From JANXZS01 sp963797255 (lineage in GTDB: Bacteria > Acidobacteriota > Terriglobia > Terriglobales > Acidobacteriaceae), in the NCBI GenBank assembly GCA_963797255.1, contig CAWCOV010000030.1:372001-436000 (forward strand): a stretch of 64,000 nucleotides of DNA, read 5' to 3'. Position 1 is the first letter of the stretch. Each line of letters begins with the position of its first letter. The translations under genes were made by a program, and so were the position numbers. Shown here piece by piece: positions 35,661-44,804 of the stretch. A model generated the notes under the pieces. It was not told where the DNA came from. It saw nothing but the letters and a program-made list of their open reading frames with translations, and searched no databases.

Positions 35661-37736
35661 CTACTTTGGGCCAGATGCCTTAAGAAGAACCAGCACTCCC
35701 GGAGCTATTTTGTTGAGCAAAACCGCCTGAGGAGCCTGCGATTTTGTCACGAAATCAACCGCTTTAGCATGCTCAGAATCGCTCATTTTGACGCGATTTT
35801 CTGGGGTTACATTTTCCTGATTTTGTAACCCCAGCAGGGCCTGCAGACCAATTTCGGAAACCTGGCGCAAATTCGTCGAGAGTGGGACTAGCTCCGCGGT
35901 TATCTCCGACTGTGGGAGGATGGGCTGAAGTTTCGCGTCGTTGTCCCGCCAGAGGGTGAGTTTTTGTTTGGCTTGTTCAAACTCCTGCGGTGAGGCTTTT
36001 CCGGCGGCGATCTTTTGTGAGAGCAGCAGGAAGTCACGCGCCTCCAAGCTTTCCGGCGGCACGGCATCGACGAGGCGATTGAGAGGAGCCAGTGTGGTGT
36101 AGTTCGGTGACAACTCGCCGCGCTCATATCCCTGGGGCGGTTGTACGACGCTCCCAAGTACTGCGAGAGACGGGGGCACTGCGGTCCCCGTCATGCGGCG
36201 CAACATCATAGGAGTGACGGAGCGATGCTTGAGGCCGTAGTACTCCAGTTTGAGGGAGACGTCGCCCATGCGTGCATACATGGATGGCACGTCGCGAACA
36301 TCTTCCGGCGACCATAGGCGCTCAGCGATGGCAGCGGTACGGGGCCAGATGCGGCTGTCTACATTTTCCCAAGTGACATACTCCGCCCACATAGCAGCCT
36401 CTCCGCCTAGTATGTTCTTTTTCTGCTCAGCGGTGAGGGAGGCGGCTTCACCCGCGGTGGGGTCTACGAGGTAATGCTGTTCCGCGGACTGGTTGAGATC
36501 GACGTAGTAGCCGCTTGAAAGCACGCCGCGATATCCGCGACGGGCGGCTTCCGCCAGTGACTTGGGCCCGCGCCAGGACTGGATGACAACGTCCTTGGGC
36601 GTATCCGGCTGAAGAACTTCATCCCAGCCTTCGGTAATCTTTCCATGCTTGGTAACGATCTTCTGGACACGCGCCGTGAACATTGCCTGAAGCGCGGCGT
36701 TGTCAGCTATGTTATGTGCCTGCATGTAGGACTTGATCGCGGGGTTTGCGTCCCATGCCTTGCCGTTGCATTCATCGCCGCCGATGTGGAAGTAGGCGTC
36801 GGGGAAAAGCGCGGTCATCTCTCCGATGAACGTATCGATGAATTGGTAGGTGGATTCGCGAGTGGGATCCATAGCGGGATCGAAGACACCCGCGCCAGTT
36901 TGCACCTGGTATGGGCCTTTGCCGCTGGCCAGATTCGGATATCCGACAAACCACGAGGTGGTGTGGCAGGGCATATCAAATTCGGCAACGACGCGGATGC
37001 CGCGATCGCGGGCGTACTGGATGATCTCGCGCATCTCTGCTTGCGTGTAGTACGAGCCGCTCGAACCATCCTTAGTGAGCAGGGGGAACTTGAGGCTCTG
37101 AGCGCGGAATCCCTGATCGTCTGACAGATGCCAATGAAAGACGTTGAGCTTGACTGCCTCCATGCCATCCAGGTTGCGGCGGATGACATCAAGGGGCATG
37201 AAGTGACGGGAGGAATCGATCATGAGGCCGCGCCAAGGGAAGCGAGGACTGTCTTTGATTTCAACCGCTGGCAGAATGAAGCCATCCGGCGAAACGTGCA
37301 CGAGCTGAAGAATGGTTTGCAAACCGCGCAGGACTCCGAGCGGGTTTGCGGCGGTGAGATGAACTTCGCTGGGGGAGACCGTCAATTCGTAAGACTCATC
37401 CTCTTCGAGCTTTTGAACTGGCGCCGATGCGGCCTTGGTGCTGATGAAGATGTTGGGCTGGTTGCTGTTGGCTGCCGGCCAGAGCGGGATTCCGGTTTCC
37501 GTGGTGAGTCGCTGGAGGAAGCGTTCGCGGGCGCGCTCGAGGCGTGGCTCGGTGTATCCCTCAAGCTTGACGCCGAGTTTGCCATTTATAGGGAATGCTC
37601 CGGTGGTGCGCTGCATGTGGGCAGGGACGGGCATGAGCGACGGCGAGTCAGACGATTGCGCTTGAGTCATTGGAGAAAGGCTGAGGCAGGTTAGCAGGCC
37701 CAGAGTAGTGAGAGCGTAGATACGGATCGATTTCAA
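35661..37736 (-). CDS. Secreted GH20 beta-N-acetylhexosaminidase
   Basis: A 691-residue enzyme removing terminal N-acetylglucosamine or N-acetylgalactosamine. It has a signal peptide (IYALTTLGLLTCLSLSPMTQAQ), a GH20b N-terminal domain (about 30-150), the TIM barrel with FPWRGLMIDSSRHF and HWHLSDDQGFR, and the catalytic Asp-Glu pair in YFHIGGDECNG. The C-terminal region is helical. The start is taken as TTG at 37736, preceded by a GAGAGGG ribosome site at good spacing. An ATG at 37847 would give a non-exportable extension that overlaps the upstream gene. Confidence 0.92.
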   Translation of the reverse strand: MKSIRIYALTTLGLLTCLSLSPMTQAQSSDSPSLMPVPAHMQRTTGAFPINGKLGVKLEGYTEPRLERARERFLQRLTTETGIPLWPAANSNQPNIFISTKAASAPVQKLEEDESYELTVSPSEVHLTAANPLGVLRGLQTILQLVHVSPDGFILPAVEIKDSPRFPWRGLMIDSSRHFMPLDVIRRNLDGMEAVKLNVFHWHLSDDQGFRAQSLKFPLLTKDGSSGSYYTQAEMREIIQYARDRGIRVVAEFDMPCHTTSWFVGYPNLASGKGPYQVQTGAGVFDPAMDPTRESTYQFIDTFIGEMTALFPDAYFHIGGDECNGKAWDANPAIKSYMQAHNIADNAALQAMFTARVQKIVTKHGKITEGWDEVLQPDTPKDVVIQSWRGPKSLAEAARRGYRGVLSSGYYVDLNQSAEQHYLVDPTAGEAASLTAEQKKNILGGEAAMWAEYVTWENVDSRIWPRTAAIAERLWSPEDVRDVPSMYARMGDVSLKLEYYGLKHRSVTPMMLRRMTGTAVPPSLAVLGSVVQPPQGYERGELSPNYTTLAPLNRLVDAVPPESLEARDFLLLSQKIAAGKASPQEFEQAKQKLTLWRDNDAKLQPILPQSEITAELVPLSTNLRQVSEIGLQALLGLQNQENVTPENRVKMSDSEHAKAVDFVTKSQAPQAVLLNKIAPGVLVLLKASGPK

Positions 37737-37807
37737 AATAAGCCCTCTCGAGTGGCGGAGAAATGCCTTCGCCTGAGATATCCCGTGACTGAAACAATTC
37801 CGGCCGT

Positions 37808-39172
37808 CTAGACGAGCCCGATCGGGGAGCCGTTGCGTTTCTTCCATGCGCCGCGGGTGAAGTCTGGAAATTTGGCGGGCGCGCTGCCGTTGGTTACCGA
37901 GAAGCGGCTAAGCGGGCTGGGCGCTGACCAGGCGGCGGCGTCGTAGACATCCATGTCCGGTTTGAGGCCCTCGCGCATGCACTGAAGGAGGCGGTAGACC
38001 ATGATGAAATCCATGCCGCCGTGGCCGCCAAGCTTGCGCGCGATTTCGCCCTCTTTCTTCCAGAGCGCATTTTCGAATTCCTCTTTGAAGGGATCGATGG
38101 AAGTCCACGCCTCGTCGCCCTTTTGACCTTCAAGATAAATACGCGGCGGATAGTCGGCGAAGACTCCAAGGGTTCCTCCGATGGCATTGATGCGGTCGTA
38201 GGGATGAGGATTGGAGACATCGTGCTTGAGGGTAATGGTGAGGCCGTTGGCCGTCTTGATGAGCGATGTGTTGAGGTCGCCGGTGATGTACTTCTCTGCC
38301 TGGCGCGGATCGCCGGGCTGCAAGTGAGCTTTGCGGTACTCGTCTAATCCACGCTGCGGCGAACTCATGGAAACCATGTAGAGGAAGCGGTCGCCGCGAT
38401 TGATGCCCATGTAGTTGGCGACAGGGCCAAGGCCATGGGTGGGATAGAGGTTGCCGTCGCGCTGGGTGTGGACGGTGCGACGCCACAGGCCTTCGCCCTT
38501 GTCGGAGAAAAGCTCGTCGCGCAGATCGTGGAGGTAGGCAGCCTCGCCATAGAGAAGATCGCCGAGGCGTCCGGCGCGGATCATGTTGAGGAGGAGGGTC
38601 TCGTTGTATCCGTAGCAACAGTTCTCAAGCATGATGCAGTGGCGCTGAGTTTTCTCAGACGTGTCGACGAGGCGCCAGCAATCTTCGATGGTGCCGGCGG
38701 CGGGAACTTCGACGGCGACGTGCTTGCCATGCTCCATGGTGAAGACGGCCATCTTTACGTGCCAGTCCCACGGCGTGGCAATGACAACGAGGTCGAGATC
38801 TTCGCGGGCGGAGAGCTTTTGAAAGGCGTAGTTGCCGGCGGTATAGAGAGTGGGCGCGGGCTGGCCTGCTTTCTCTACCAGGGATTTTGCGTGCTCGGCT
38901 TTTTCGGCAACGATGTCGCAGATGGCGAGGATGTGCGCGTCTGCTGCGAGGAAGTCTTCGAGAAGCGAAGTGCCGCGACCACCGACGCCGATGAATCCGA
39001 TGCGCGGATTGGTGGCCTTGAAGGGGAGGTCGATTACGGATTTCGCAGATGTAGGCGGCGCTTCAGCCTCAGCGGACTTCTCCATCCCGAGCGCGGCGGC
39101 GGCCATTGCGCCGAGTTCAAGAAAATGCCGACGGGAAACCTGGGAGCGGGAGCCCTCTTCCTCGCGATCCAT
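37808..39172 (-). CDS. Gfo/Idh/MocA oxidoreductase, GH109-type alpha-N-acetylgalactosaminidase
   Basis: A 454-residue NAD-dependent enzyme with a twin-arginine signal (SRRHFLELGAMAAAALG). The Rossmann motif is GFIGVGGRGTSLL and the catalytic-type segment EVPAAGTIEDCW. The GH109 hallmark GNLYPTHGLGPVANYMGINR carries the key His/Tyr. GH109 enzymes remove alpha-linked N-acetylgalactosamine by a redox mechanism. It sits upstream of GH20 and the sugar porter on the same strand, consistent with a mucin- or chitin-type amino-sugar pathway. A GGAGGT ribosome site precedes the ATG. Confidence 0.9.
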   Translation of the reverse strand: MDREEEGSRSQVSRRHFLELGAMAAAALGMEKSAEAEAPPTSAKSVIDLPFKATNPRIGFIGVGGRGTSLLEDFLAADAHILAICDIVAEKAEHAKSLVEKAGQPAPTLYTAGNYAFQKLSAREDLDLVVIATPWDWHVKMAVFTMEHGKHVAVEVPAAGTIEDCWRLVDTSEKTQRHCIMLENCCYGYNETLLLNMIRAGRLGDLLYGEAAYLHDLRDELFSDKGEGLWRRTVHTQRDGNLYPTHGLGPVANYMGINRGDRFLYMVSMSSPQRGLDEYRKAHLQPGDPRQAEKYITGDLNTSLIKTANGLTITLKHDVSNPHPYDRINAIGGTLGVFADYPPRIYLEGQKGDEAWTSIDPFKEEFENALWKKEGEIARKLGGHGGMDFIMVYRLLQCMREGLKPDMDVYDAAAWSAPSPLSRFSVTNGSAPAKFPDFTRGAWKKRNGSPIGLV

Positions 39173-39246
39173 TGCACTTACCTCCGTTAGATAAGGTTCA
39201 ACAGCCGAATGATTTCCCGTTTCGCGGGAGGTTTATCGATCGCGGA

Positions 39247-39260
39247 TTCCACATGTGAAA
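39247..39260. promoter_or_regulatory. Near-palindrome upstream of the GH109-type gene
   Basis: TTCCACATGTGAAA is an almost perfect inverted repeat about 75 bases before the GH109-type start, a reasonable operator position for the amino-sugar operon. No regulator gene is adjacent. Confidence 0.3.
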
Positions 39261-39359
39261 TGAGCGCGATCGCGAGAATTCGAATCCAAAGTGGTCGAAA
39301 AGATTCGCCTGATTCTACATCAACGGGATGCGCCTGACATGGTAGGGATGGAGGGGGTC

Positions 39360-39394
39360 CCGGTTCAGGCTGCCATGGCCAAACGCTGAACCGG
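39360..39394 (-). terminator. Hairpin after the glutathione peroxidase gene
   Basis: A 9-bp perfect stem CCGGTTCAG/CTGAACCGG with a 17-base loop lies 15 bases beyond the stop codon of the minus-strand peroxidase gene. There is no U-tract. Confidence 0.45.
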
Positions 39395-39408
39395 AAACAG
39401 CGGAGAGT

Positions 39409-39960
39409 TTAGCGGGCGAGTTCCGCTTCGACGGCCTGAACGAGCGTGGGATCTTCCGGCGTCATCTCCGGCGAGAAGCGGCCGACGATGTTGCCGGAGC
39501 GGCTGACGAGAAACTTTTCGAAGTTCCAGAGGATGCCGGGTTCGGGATTGGGCGCGATGCCGTATCCCTTGAGCTTTTCGCGGAAGGGCGGCTCAGAGTT
39601 GGCGACTGCCCTGGGCTGCGCATCGATGAGCGCCTTGTAGAGCGGATGGGTGTCGTCTCCTGTGACGGCGATCTTCTCAAACATGGGGAAATCGACGCCA
39701 AAGTTGGTGGTGCAGAAAGACTGGATTTCCTCATTGCTGCCCGGTTCCTGAGCGCCAAAATCGTTGGCGGGGAAGCCGAGTACGACCAATCCGCGATCAC
39801 GGTAGCTGCGATAAAGATTCTCGAGCCCTTCGTATTGTGGGGTGAGACCGCATCTGGAAGCGACGTTCACAATGAGGGCGACGTTGCCCTTGTATTTGTC
39901 GAGGGATTCGGGCTCACCGGTGATGCGGTTTACGGGGATATCAAATATGGGTGCACTCAT
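39409..39960 (-). CDS. Glutathione/thioredoxin peroxidase (GPx family)
   Basis: A 183-residue peroxidase. The peroxidatic residue is Cys37 (NVASRCGLTPQY), a cysteine rather than selenocysteine. The Gln (FPANDFGAQEPG) and Trp-Asn (GILWNFEKF) of the catalytic tetrad are present. There is no signal peptide, so it is cytoplasmic. Such bacterial enzymes usually reduce hydroperoxides with thioredoxin. An AGGAGA ribosome site precedes the start. It appears monocistronic. Confidence 0.93.
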   Translation of the reverse strand: MSAPIFDIPVNRITGEPESLDKYKGNVALIVNVASRCGLTPQYEGLENLYRSYRDRGLVVLGFPANDFGAQEPGSNEEIQSFCTTNFGVDFPMFEKIAVTGDDTHPLYKALIDAQPRAVANSEPPFREKLKGYGIAPNPEPGILWNFEKFLVSRSGNIVGRFSPEMTPEDPTLVQAVEAELAR

Positions 39961-40149
39961 GAAAGCTTCTCCTGGGAAAGTACGAAAGATTGGGCTGGCG
40001 TAATGAGACCAGACGAGTGTAACTCAGGCGGATGAAAGAGGGAGTTAAAGGGGCAAGGAGGGGTTTTGATTCGACAGCGCCGCGGAGTCCGGGGGGCCGG
40101 GCTTCGCGGGCTGGACTTCAACAGCAAGACGACAAAGACAAAACAACGA

Positions 40150-40548
40150 CTATTGCACCTGGGAGACGCGAATGAATTCCACCAGTGTGTTGATTCGCTT
40201 AGTTTCTTCCGCAGTGGGGTTAGCCTTGTTCATCGACCCGAAGACCGGACCCCATGTGGGCATGTCCTGTGAACCATGGACGCCAGACTTCAGTACGTTC
40301 GCAACCTCAGCCGCAGGATATTTTCCACCGTGAGTCTTGGCGAGCGTGGTGAGGTTGGTGGGTCGCTTGGACAGTGCGCTGGCTGCTGGGCCATAACCCT
40401 TGCCGTCCTTGCCGTGGCAGGATGCGCAATAGGAGTCATACATCTGTTTTCCGTTTGTGGCGGAGGTTTTTGCTTGAGCCTGAATGTTGCTGGGGATAGC
40501 GAGTGCAGTGAGCCCCGCCAAAACAAGAATATAAAACCGCTTCGGCAT
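40150..40548 (-). CDS. Small periplasmic cytochrome c
   Basis: A 132-residue monohaem cytochrome with a signal peptide (VLAGLTALAIPSNIQAQA) and haem motif Cys41-x-x-Cys44-His45 (CASCHGKDGKGYGP). An axial Met is present in SQDMPTWG. Class I cytochromes of this kind shuttle electrons in the periplasm. It is separated from the main respiratory operon by 15 kb. A CRP/FNR-like inverted repeat lies 51-66 bases upstream of its start. Confidence 0.9.
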   Translation of the reverse strand: MPKRFYILVLAGLTALAIPSNIQAQAKTSATNGKQMYDSYCASCHGKDGKGYGPAASALSKRPTNLTTLAKTHGGKYPAAEVANVLKSGVHGSQDMPTWGPVFGSMNKANPTAEETKRINTLVEFIRVSQVQ

Positions 40549-40598
40549 ACGTGCTCCTTCCGGAAAACGATACTACTCCAGTAAGGGGGCGTTTCGGC

Positions 40599-40614
40599 TG
40601 TGATGTTTGTCACC
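40599..40614. promoter_or_regulatory. CRP/FNR-like site upstream of the cytochrome c gene
   Basis: TGTGATGTTTGTCACC matches the TGTGA-N6-TCACA pattern at nine of ten informative positions. It is centred about 58 bases before the cytochrome c start, which fits an activator site. No CRP-type regulator is encoded in the window. Confidence 0.4.
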
Positions 40615-40767
40615 GGAGATACGTGGAAGGCGGAGGGGTTTCGCGCGGTGTGTCGAAAGCTTGCCGGGGGATGCGTAAGTTGCTACAAACAACAGCGAGT
40701 ATGAGGGCGGGAAATCTTTGCGGGTGGGCCCGCCTGGATGCCGAACGACGACTGTGAGGAGCGAGCG

Positions 40768-41301
40768 ATGCCAGACGATATCAATAGTGGCGAGTTGAAT
40801 GTCTTTATGAGCGTGGGTGGGACGATTTCCGATAAGCAGGAGTTATTTGTCCGCGCAGTGGAGGATAGGTTGCGGAGTGAAGGGCTGGTTCCGCACACAG
40901 TTGGGAGGAATGCATTCAGCAGCGACTCACCGCTTAAGACGGTTACGAATTTGATGGACAAGTGCATGGGATGCCTGGTGATTGCGCTGGAGCGCTCGTA
41001 TTTTCCGAGCGGGATGGACAAGCGCGGCGGCCCTAAAGAGTCTCCGCTGACAAACGTGAAGCTGCCGACGCCGTGGAACCAGATCGAAGCGGCGATGGCG
41101 TATTCGCGGGGATTGCCGTTGATGGTGGTGGTGGAGGATGGGCTGAGAGGCGAAGGGCTGCTGGAACGGGGATACGACTGGTATGTGCAGTCGGTGACTC
41201 CTGAAGCGCAGTCACTGCATTCGAACGAATTCAATGGAGTGCTGGCGAGTTGGAAGCAGAAGATGTTGTCTACTCCGAAGAAAGTTACGAAGAGGAAATA
41301 G
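40768..41301 (+). CDS. TIR/nucleoside deoxyribosyltransferase-like protein
   Basis: A 177-residue stand-alone protein. It begins with a beta strand and loop (LNVFMSVGGTISDKQELFV) resembling TIR-type folds and continues with GLVPHTVGRNAF and MGCLVIALERSYF. A conserved-looking Glu is at residue 107 in WNQIEAAMAYSRGLPLMVVV. A Glu in that helix is the catalytic residue in TIR NADases and nucleoside 2-deoxyribosyltransferases. I infer a nucleotide-cleaving or nucleotide-binding role, but the family is not certain. The start at 40768 follows a GAGGAG site; an in-frame ATG at 40738 lacks one. It may be co-transcribed with the GH13 gene 29 bases downstream. Confidence 0.7.
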   Translation: MPDDINSGELNVFMSVGGTISDKQELFVRAVEDRLRSEGLVPHTVGRNAFSSDSPLKTVTNLMDKCMGCLVIALERSYFPSGMDKRGGPKESPLTNVKLPTPWNQIEAAMAYSRGLPLMVVVEDGLRGEGLLERGYDWYVQSVTPEAQSLHSNEFNGVLASWKQKMLSTPKKVTKRK

Positions 41302-41330
41302 GACTGCCGGGTTGAGAGATGGAGAAAGAA

Positions 41331-43197
41331 ATGAAATTCCTGTTGCGGGGCCGGATCTGTTTGCTGCTGATGGCGGCGTTGTTGACGGCGAGCGGGCTTG
41401 CACAGGGGAGCACTCCGAAGATTACGAAGATTGATCCGCCGAACTGGTGGGTGGGGCTGCCGGATCCCATGTTGCTGGTGTATGGCGAGGGGCTGAAGGA
41501 CGCGACGATTTCCGTGAAGGGCTCGGGGGCAAAGTTGGTGAAGACGCAGGCCTCGGAAAATGGCCATTATGCGTTTCTCTGGTTGCAGCGAAAGCAAACG
41601 TCACCGACGTTGTTACATATTATCGCGACGAATGCGGCGGGGAGTGCTTCTGCGGATTTTGAATGGAAAAGCAGGGTTCCGGTAAAGGGGAGGTACCAGG
41701 GATTCTCGTCCGCGGACGTGATGTACCTGATCATGACGGACCGTTTTGCTACGGGGCATCCGGGAAGATATCAGCGAGGGTATGATCCGGCGTCTCCGCA
41801 GGGCTGGCATGGCGGCGATTTGCGCGGGGCGATGCAGCACCTTGACTATATTCAAAGCCTGGGGGCGACTACGTTGTGGACGACTCCCGTGTATGCGAAT
41901 GGCGACGTGGCGAACACCTATCATGGCTACGCTGCTGTGGATCTGTATGCGGTGGACAAGCACTTTGGGGATCTGGCTGAGTATCAAGGAACTGGCGGAT
42001 GCGATCCACGCGCGCGGCATGAAGATCGTGATGGACATTGTGCCGAACCACATTGGAGTGAAGCATCCCTGGGTTGCTGATCCGCCGGCTGCGGAATGGT
42101 TACACGGGACGGTGGAGCATCACGATCCAGTGAAGTATAACTTCGAGGCGATGGTGGATCCTCATGCTTCGCCGAGTTCTTATTACAACATTACTCATGG
42201 ATGGTTCGTGGACTCGATGCCGGACATGAACCAGGAGAATCCGCTGGTCGCGCAATACCTGATACAGAATGCGCTGTGGTGGATTGAGACGGCGGGGCTG
42301 GATGGATTGCGCATCGATACGTTCCCTTACGTGGGTCGAGCGTTCTGGCAGGACTTTCACAAAACGGTTCATTCGGTGTATCCCAACCTGACGACGGTGG
42401 GGGAAGTGTTCAATGGGGATCCTACGATCACGTCGTTCTTTGCGGGCGGAGTGAAGCAGCAGGGAATTGATACGGGGCTGGATACGCCGTTCGATTTTCC
42501 GGTGTATTACGCGATTCGCGATGTGCTGCTGCATGACAAGCCGATGACGAAGTTGCCGGAGGTGATGCGACAAGACAGGCTTTATCCGCATCCTGAGCGA
42601 CTGGTGTTTTTTTTCGGCAATCACGACACGAACCGCTTCATCTCAGAAACCGGCGCAACTCCTGAGCGGCTGAAACTGGCATTCGGGATGCTGGCCACAC
42701 TGCGTGGCATGCCGGAAATTTATTCCGGTGACGAGATCGCCATGGAAGGCGGCAACGATCCTGACAATCGCCGTGATTTCCCCGGTGGCTTCGAAGGGAA
42801 AGGGAGCAACGCGTTTCACGCGGGAGGCAGAACCGCCGCTCAAGAGACGATGTATCAATGGACCTCGCAACTCTTTGCTCTAAGAGCGAAACACGCGGCG
42901 ATGCAAACTGGCGCACAACAGTTTGTGTTTGCCGATGATACCGGGTTGGCATACGTGCGGGCTGCCGATATCGCGAGTGGTTGCGCGGCCGGACATGCCA
43001 CGGATCGGGTTTTCGTTGTGCTCAACAAGGCCAGTGAGTCTCGCGCGATCACCGTGCCGATGAAAGGCACGGCTCTCGAAGGCTGTTCCCGGGTGGATGG
43101 AATGTATCCCGCAAATGCTGCGGCTGCAAAGGTAAGGGACGGATCGCTGGTGGTTGAAGTTCCGGCGATGGGATTTGCTGCTTACCGGGCGGAGTGA
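41331..43197 (+). pseudogene. Secreted neopullulanase/cyclomaltodextrinase-like GH13 with a +1 frameshift
   Basis: An alpha-amylase-family enzyme. The first frame carries a signal peptide (FLLRGRICLLLMAALLTASG), a cyclomaltodextrinase-type N-terminal beta domain (KITKIDPPNWWVGLPDP) and the barrel start (VMYLIMTDRFATG, YHGYAAVDLYAVD). After HFGDLAEY the match continues in the +1 frame with ELADAIHARGMKIVMDIVP. That frame holds the catalytic motifs GLRIDTFPYV (nucleophile), VGEVFNG (acid/base) and FGNHDTNRF. The shift lies at 41983-41985, where one extra base breaks TA(C/T)-AAG. The repaired length is about 622 residues, normal for the family. The start at 41331 is preceded by GGAGAAAG. Confidence 0.88.
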
Positions 43198-43198
43198 A

Positions 43199-43700
43199 TC
43201 AGCGAGTCGGCGAGTCAGCGACTTGAAGCTCTCTTTAACCCACCCTTCGCAAACGGCGCGAAGGATGGGGCACCCACATCTGTTTTCGAGTGGATAGGAT
43301 GCCGGCAATTCGCTCCGTGGAAGCGTCCTCCCCTGTCTCAAACGTGAGACAGGGGGCACCCGGCGATTCAGCAAGTCAGCGACTTGAAGCTCTCTTTAAC
43401 CCACCCTTCGCAAATGGCGCGAAGGATGGGGCACCCACATCTGTTTTCGAGTGGATAGGATGCCGGCAATTCGTTCCATCGAAGCGTCCTCCCCTGTCTC
43501 AAACGCGAGACAGGGGGCACCCGGCACCCGGAAATCAGCGAGTCAGCAAGTCAGCGACTTGAAGCTCTCTTTAACCCACCCTTCGCAAACCGCGCGAAGG
43601 ATGGGGCACCCACATCTGTTTTCGAGTGGATAGGACGGCGGCAATTCGTTCCGTGGAAGCGTCCTCCCCTGTCTCAAACGCGAGACAGGGGGCACCCGGC
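43199..43700. repeat. Three tandem copies of a hairpin-rich intergenic repeat
   Basis: Three units begin near 43201, 43365 and 43531, at periods of about 161 and 175 bases. Each contains GACTTGAAGCTCTCTTTAAC and a CCCACCCTTCGC/GCGAAGGATGGGG hairpin, then CACCCACATCTGTTTTCGAG. Each ends with a very strong CCCCTGTCTC/GAGACAGGGG hairpin followed by GGCACCCGGC. The units differ at a few positions, and short GCGAGTCA-like octamers are repeated at their junctions. This is a REP/BIME-like element in a non-coding gap between the GH13 gene and the ABC exporter. No protein is encoded. Confidence 0.88.
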
Positions 43701-43772
43701 ATTCGTCATTCATTTCATGATCTGGGCAGGCGCCTCAGTCTTGTGGCGTTTCTCACTCACGTTGCGGGTGGT

Positions 43773-44804
43773 TTAGCGCCAGCGGAAGAAGCGGAGGGAT
43801 AGAGAGAAGGTGACGACTAGCCAGACGAGCAGGGTGATGACGGGATTCAGCATTTGTGCGAGAGATAAGCCCTGCAACATGTTTGCGCGCAGGGCGTCAA
43901 TTGCAGCGGTGAGAGGAAGCGCTCGAATGAATGGCTGAAGTAAATGCGGAAAGCGGCTGGAGGAAAAGAAGACGCCGGAGACGATCCACATGGGCAGCAT
44001 GGCGAGATTCATCAAGCCGGAGGCTGCTTCCATCGTTTTTGCGCGGGAAGAGAGGATGAGCCCCAGCGCGGAGAAGCTAAGCGAACCGAGCACGCATAGA
44101 AAGGCGAGCTGCCACAGCGAACCTCTGAACGGAACTTTGAAGACGAAATGGGCAAAACTGAGAAAGACGCCGACCTCAATTACAAGCAACAACAATCGTG
44201 ACAGAAGGAAAGACGCGAGATACTGCCAGCGAGGCATGGGCGATGCGACGAGGCGCTTGAGCAGCTTTTTCTGACGCGCCTCCACGATGGCGAAACCGAT
44301 GCCCCAGATCGCGGAGCTCATCAGGTTCATTCCCAGCAATCCGGGTATGACGAAGTCGATGTATCGCGATCCGGTGTCGTGTATTTGCCGATCTTTCAGT
44401 TGGACAGCATCCTTTTGACCGGCTGCATGCTGCAGGGCTCGATCGGCGATGAGGCTTGCCGTTCGAGCGTCGGGATTCGTATTGTCGAATTCCATGACGA
44501 CGTGGTCTGGCGTTTGAATCGCAAGCAGCAAGATGTTTCCGGTCGCGAGGGCATGCCTGCCATCGGATTCGTTGAACACTACGGCATGCAGACCTTTATC
44601 TGTATTCAGCGAAGCGGTTACCTGCGCGGTTGTTCCGGCGACCTGCAATATTTCCGCTGACCGATTGCGAAACGCGATGCTAAGCCCGACGGAGAGGAGA
44701 ATGGGAAAGATGAAGATCCAGAAGACAGCCTCCGGCTCACGAAAGAAGACGCGGAAGCGCGTCACCGTGAGTTGGAAGAGCGAGCTTTCAATGAGTCTAT
44801 TCAT
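43773..44804 (-). CDS. ABC-2 type exporter permease
   Basis: A 343-residue membrane protein. It has an N-terminal helix after FFREPEAVFW, an extracytoplasmic domain of about 110 residues, then five helices including GLLGMNLMSSAIWGIGFAIV, with the ABC-2 signature near LMNLAMLPMWIVSGVFFSSS. It forms the pore for the ATPase encoded upstream, whose end it overlaps by eight bases. The substrate is unknown. Sequence and architecture differ from the first ABC-2 permease at 27.4 kb. Confidence 0.9.
   Translation of the reverse strand: MNRLIESSLFQLTVTRFRVFFREPEAVFWIFIFPILLSVGLSIAFRNRSAEILQVAGTTAQVTASLNTDKGLHAVVFNESDGRHALATGNILLLAIQTPDHVVMEFDNTNPDARTASLIADRALQHAAGQKDAVQLKDRQIHDTGSRYIDFVIPGLLGMNLMSSAIWGIGFAIVEARQKKLLKRLVASPMPRWQYLASFLLSRLLLLVIEVGVFLSFAHFVFKVPFRGSLWQLAFLCVLGSLSFSALGLILSSRAKTMEAASGLMNLAMLPMWIVSGVFFSSSRFPHLLQPFIRALPLTAAIDALRANMLQGLSLAQMLNPVITLLVWLVVTFSLSLRFFRWR

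Noticed and set aside
39800..39860. Selenocysteine in the glutathione peroxidase
   Set aside because: The catalytic codon encodes Cys (ASRCG), and there is no in-frame TGA.
43199..43700. The triple repeat as a CRISPR array
   Set aside because: Units are 160-175 bases with near-identical content throughout and no short repeat/unique spacer alternation.
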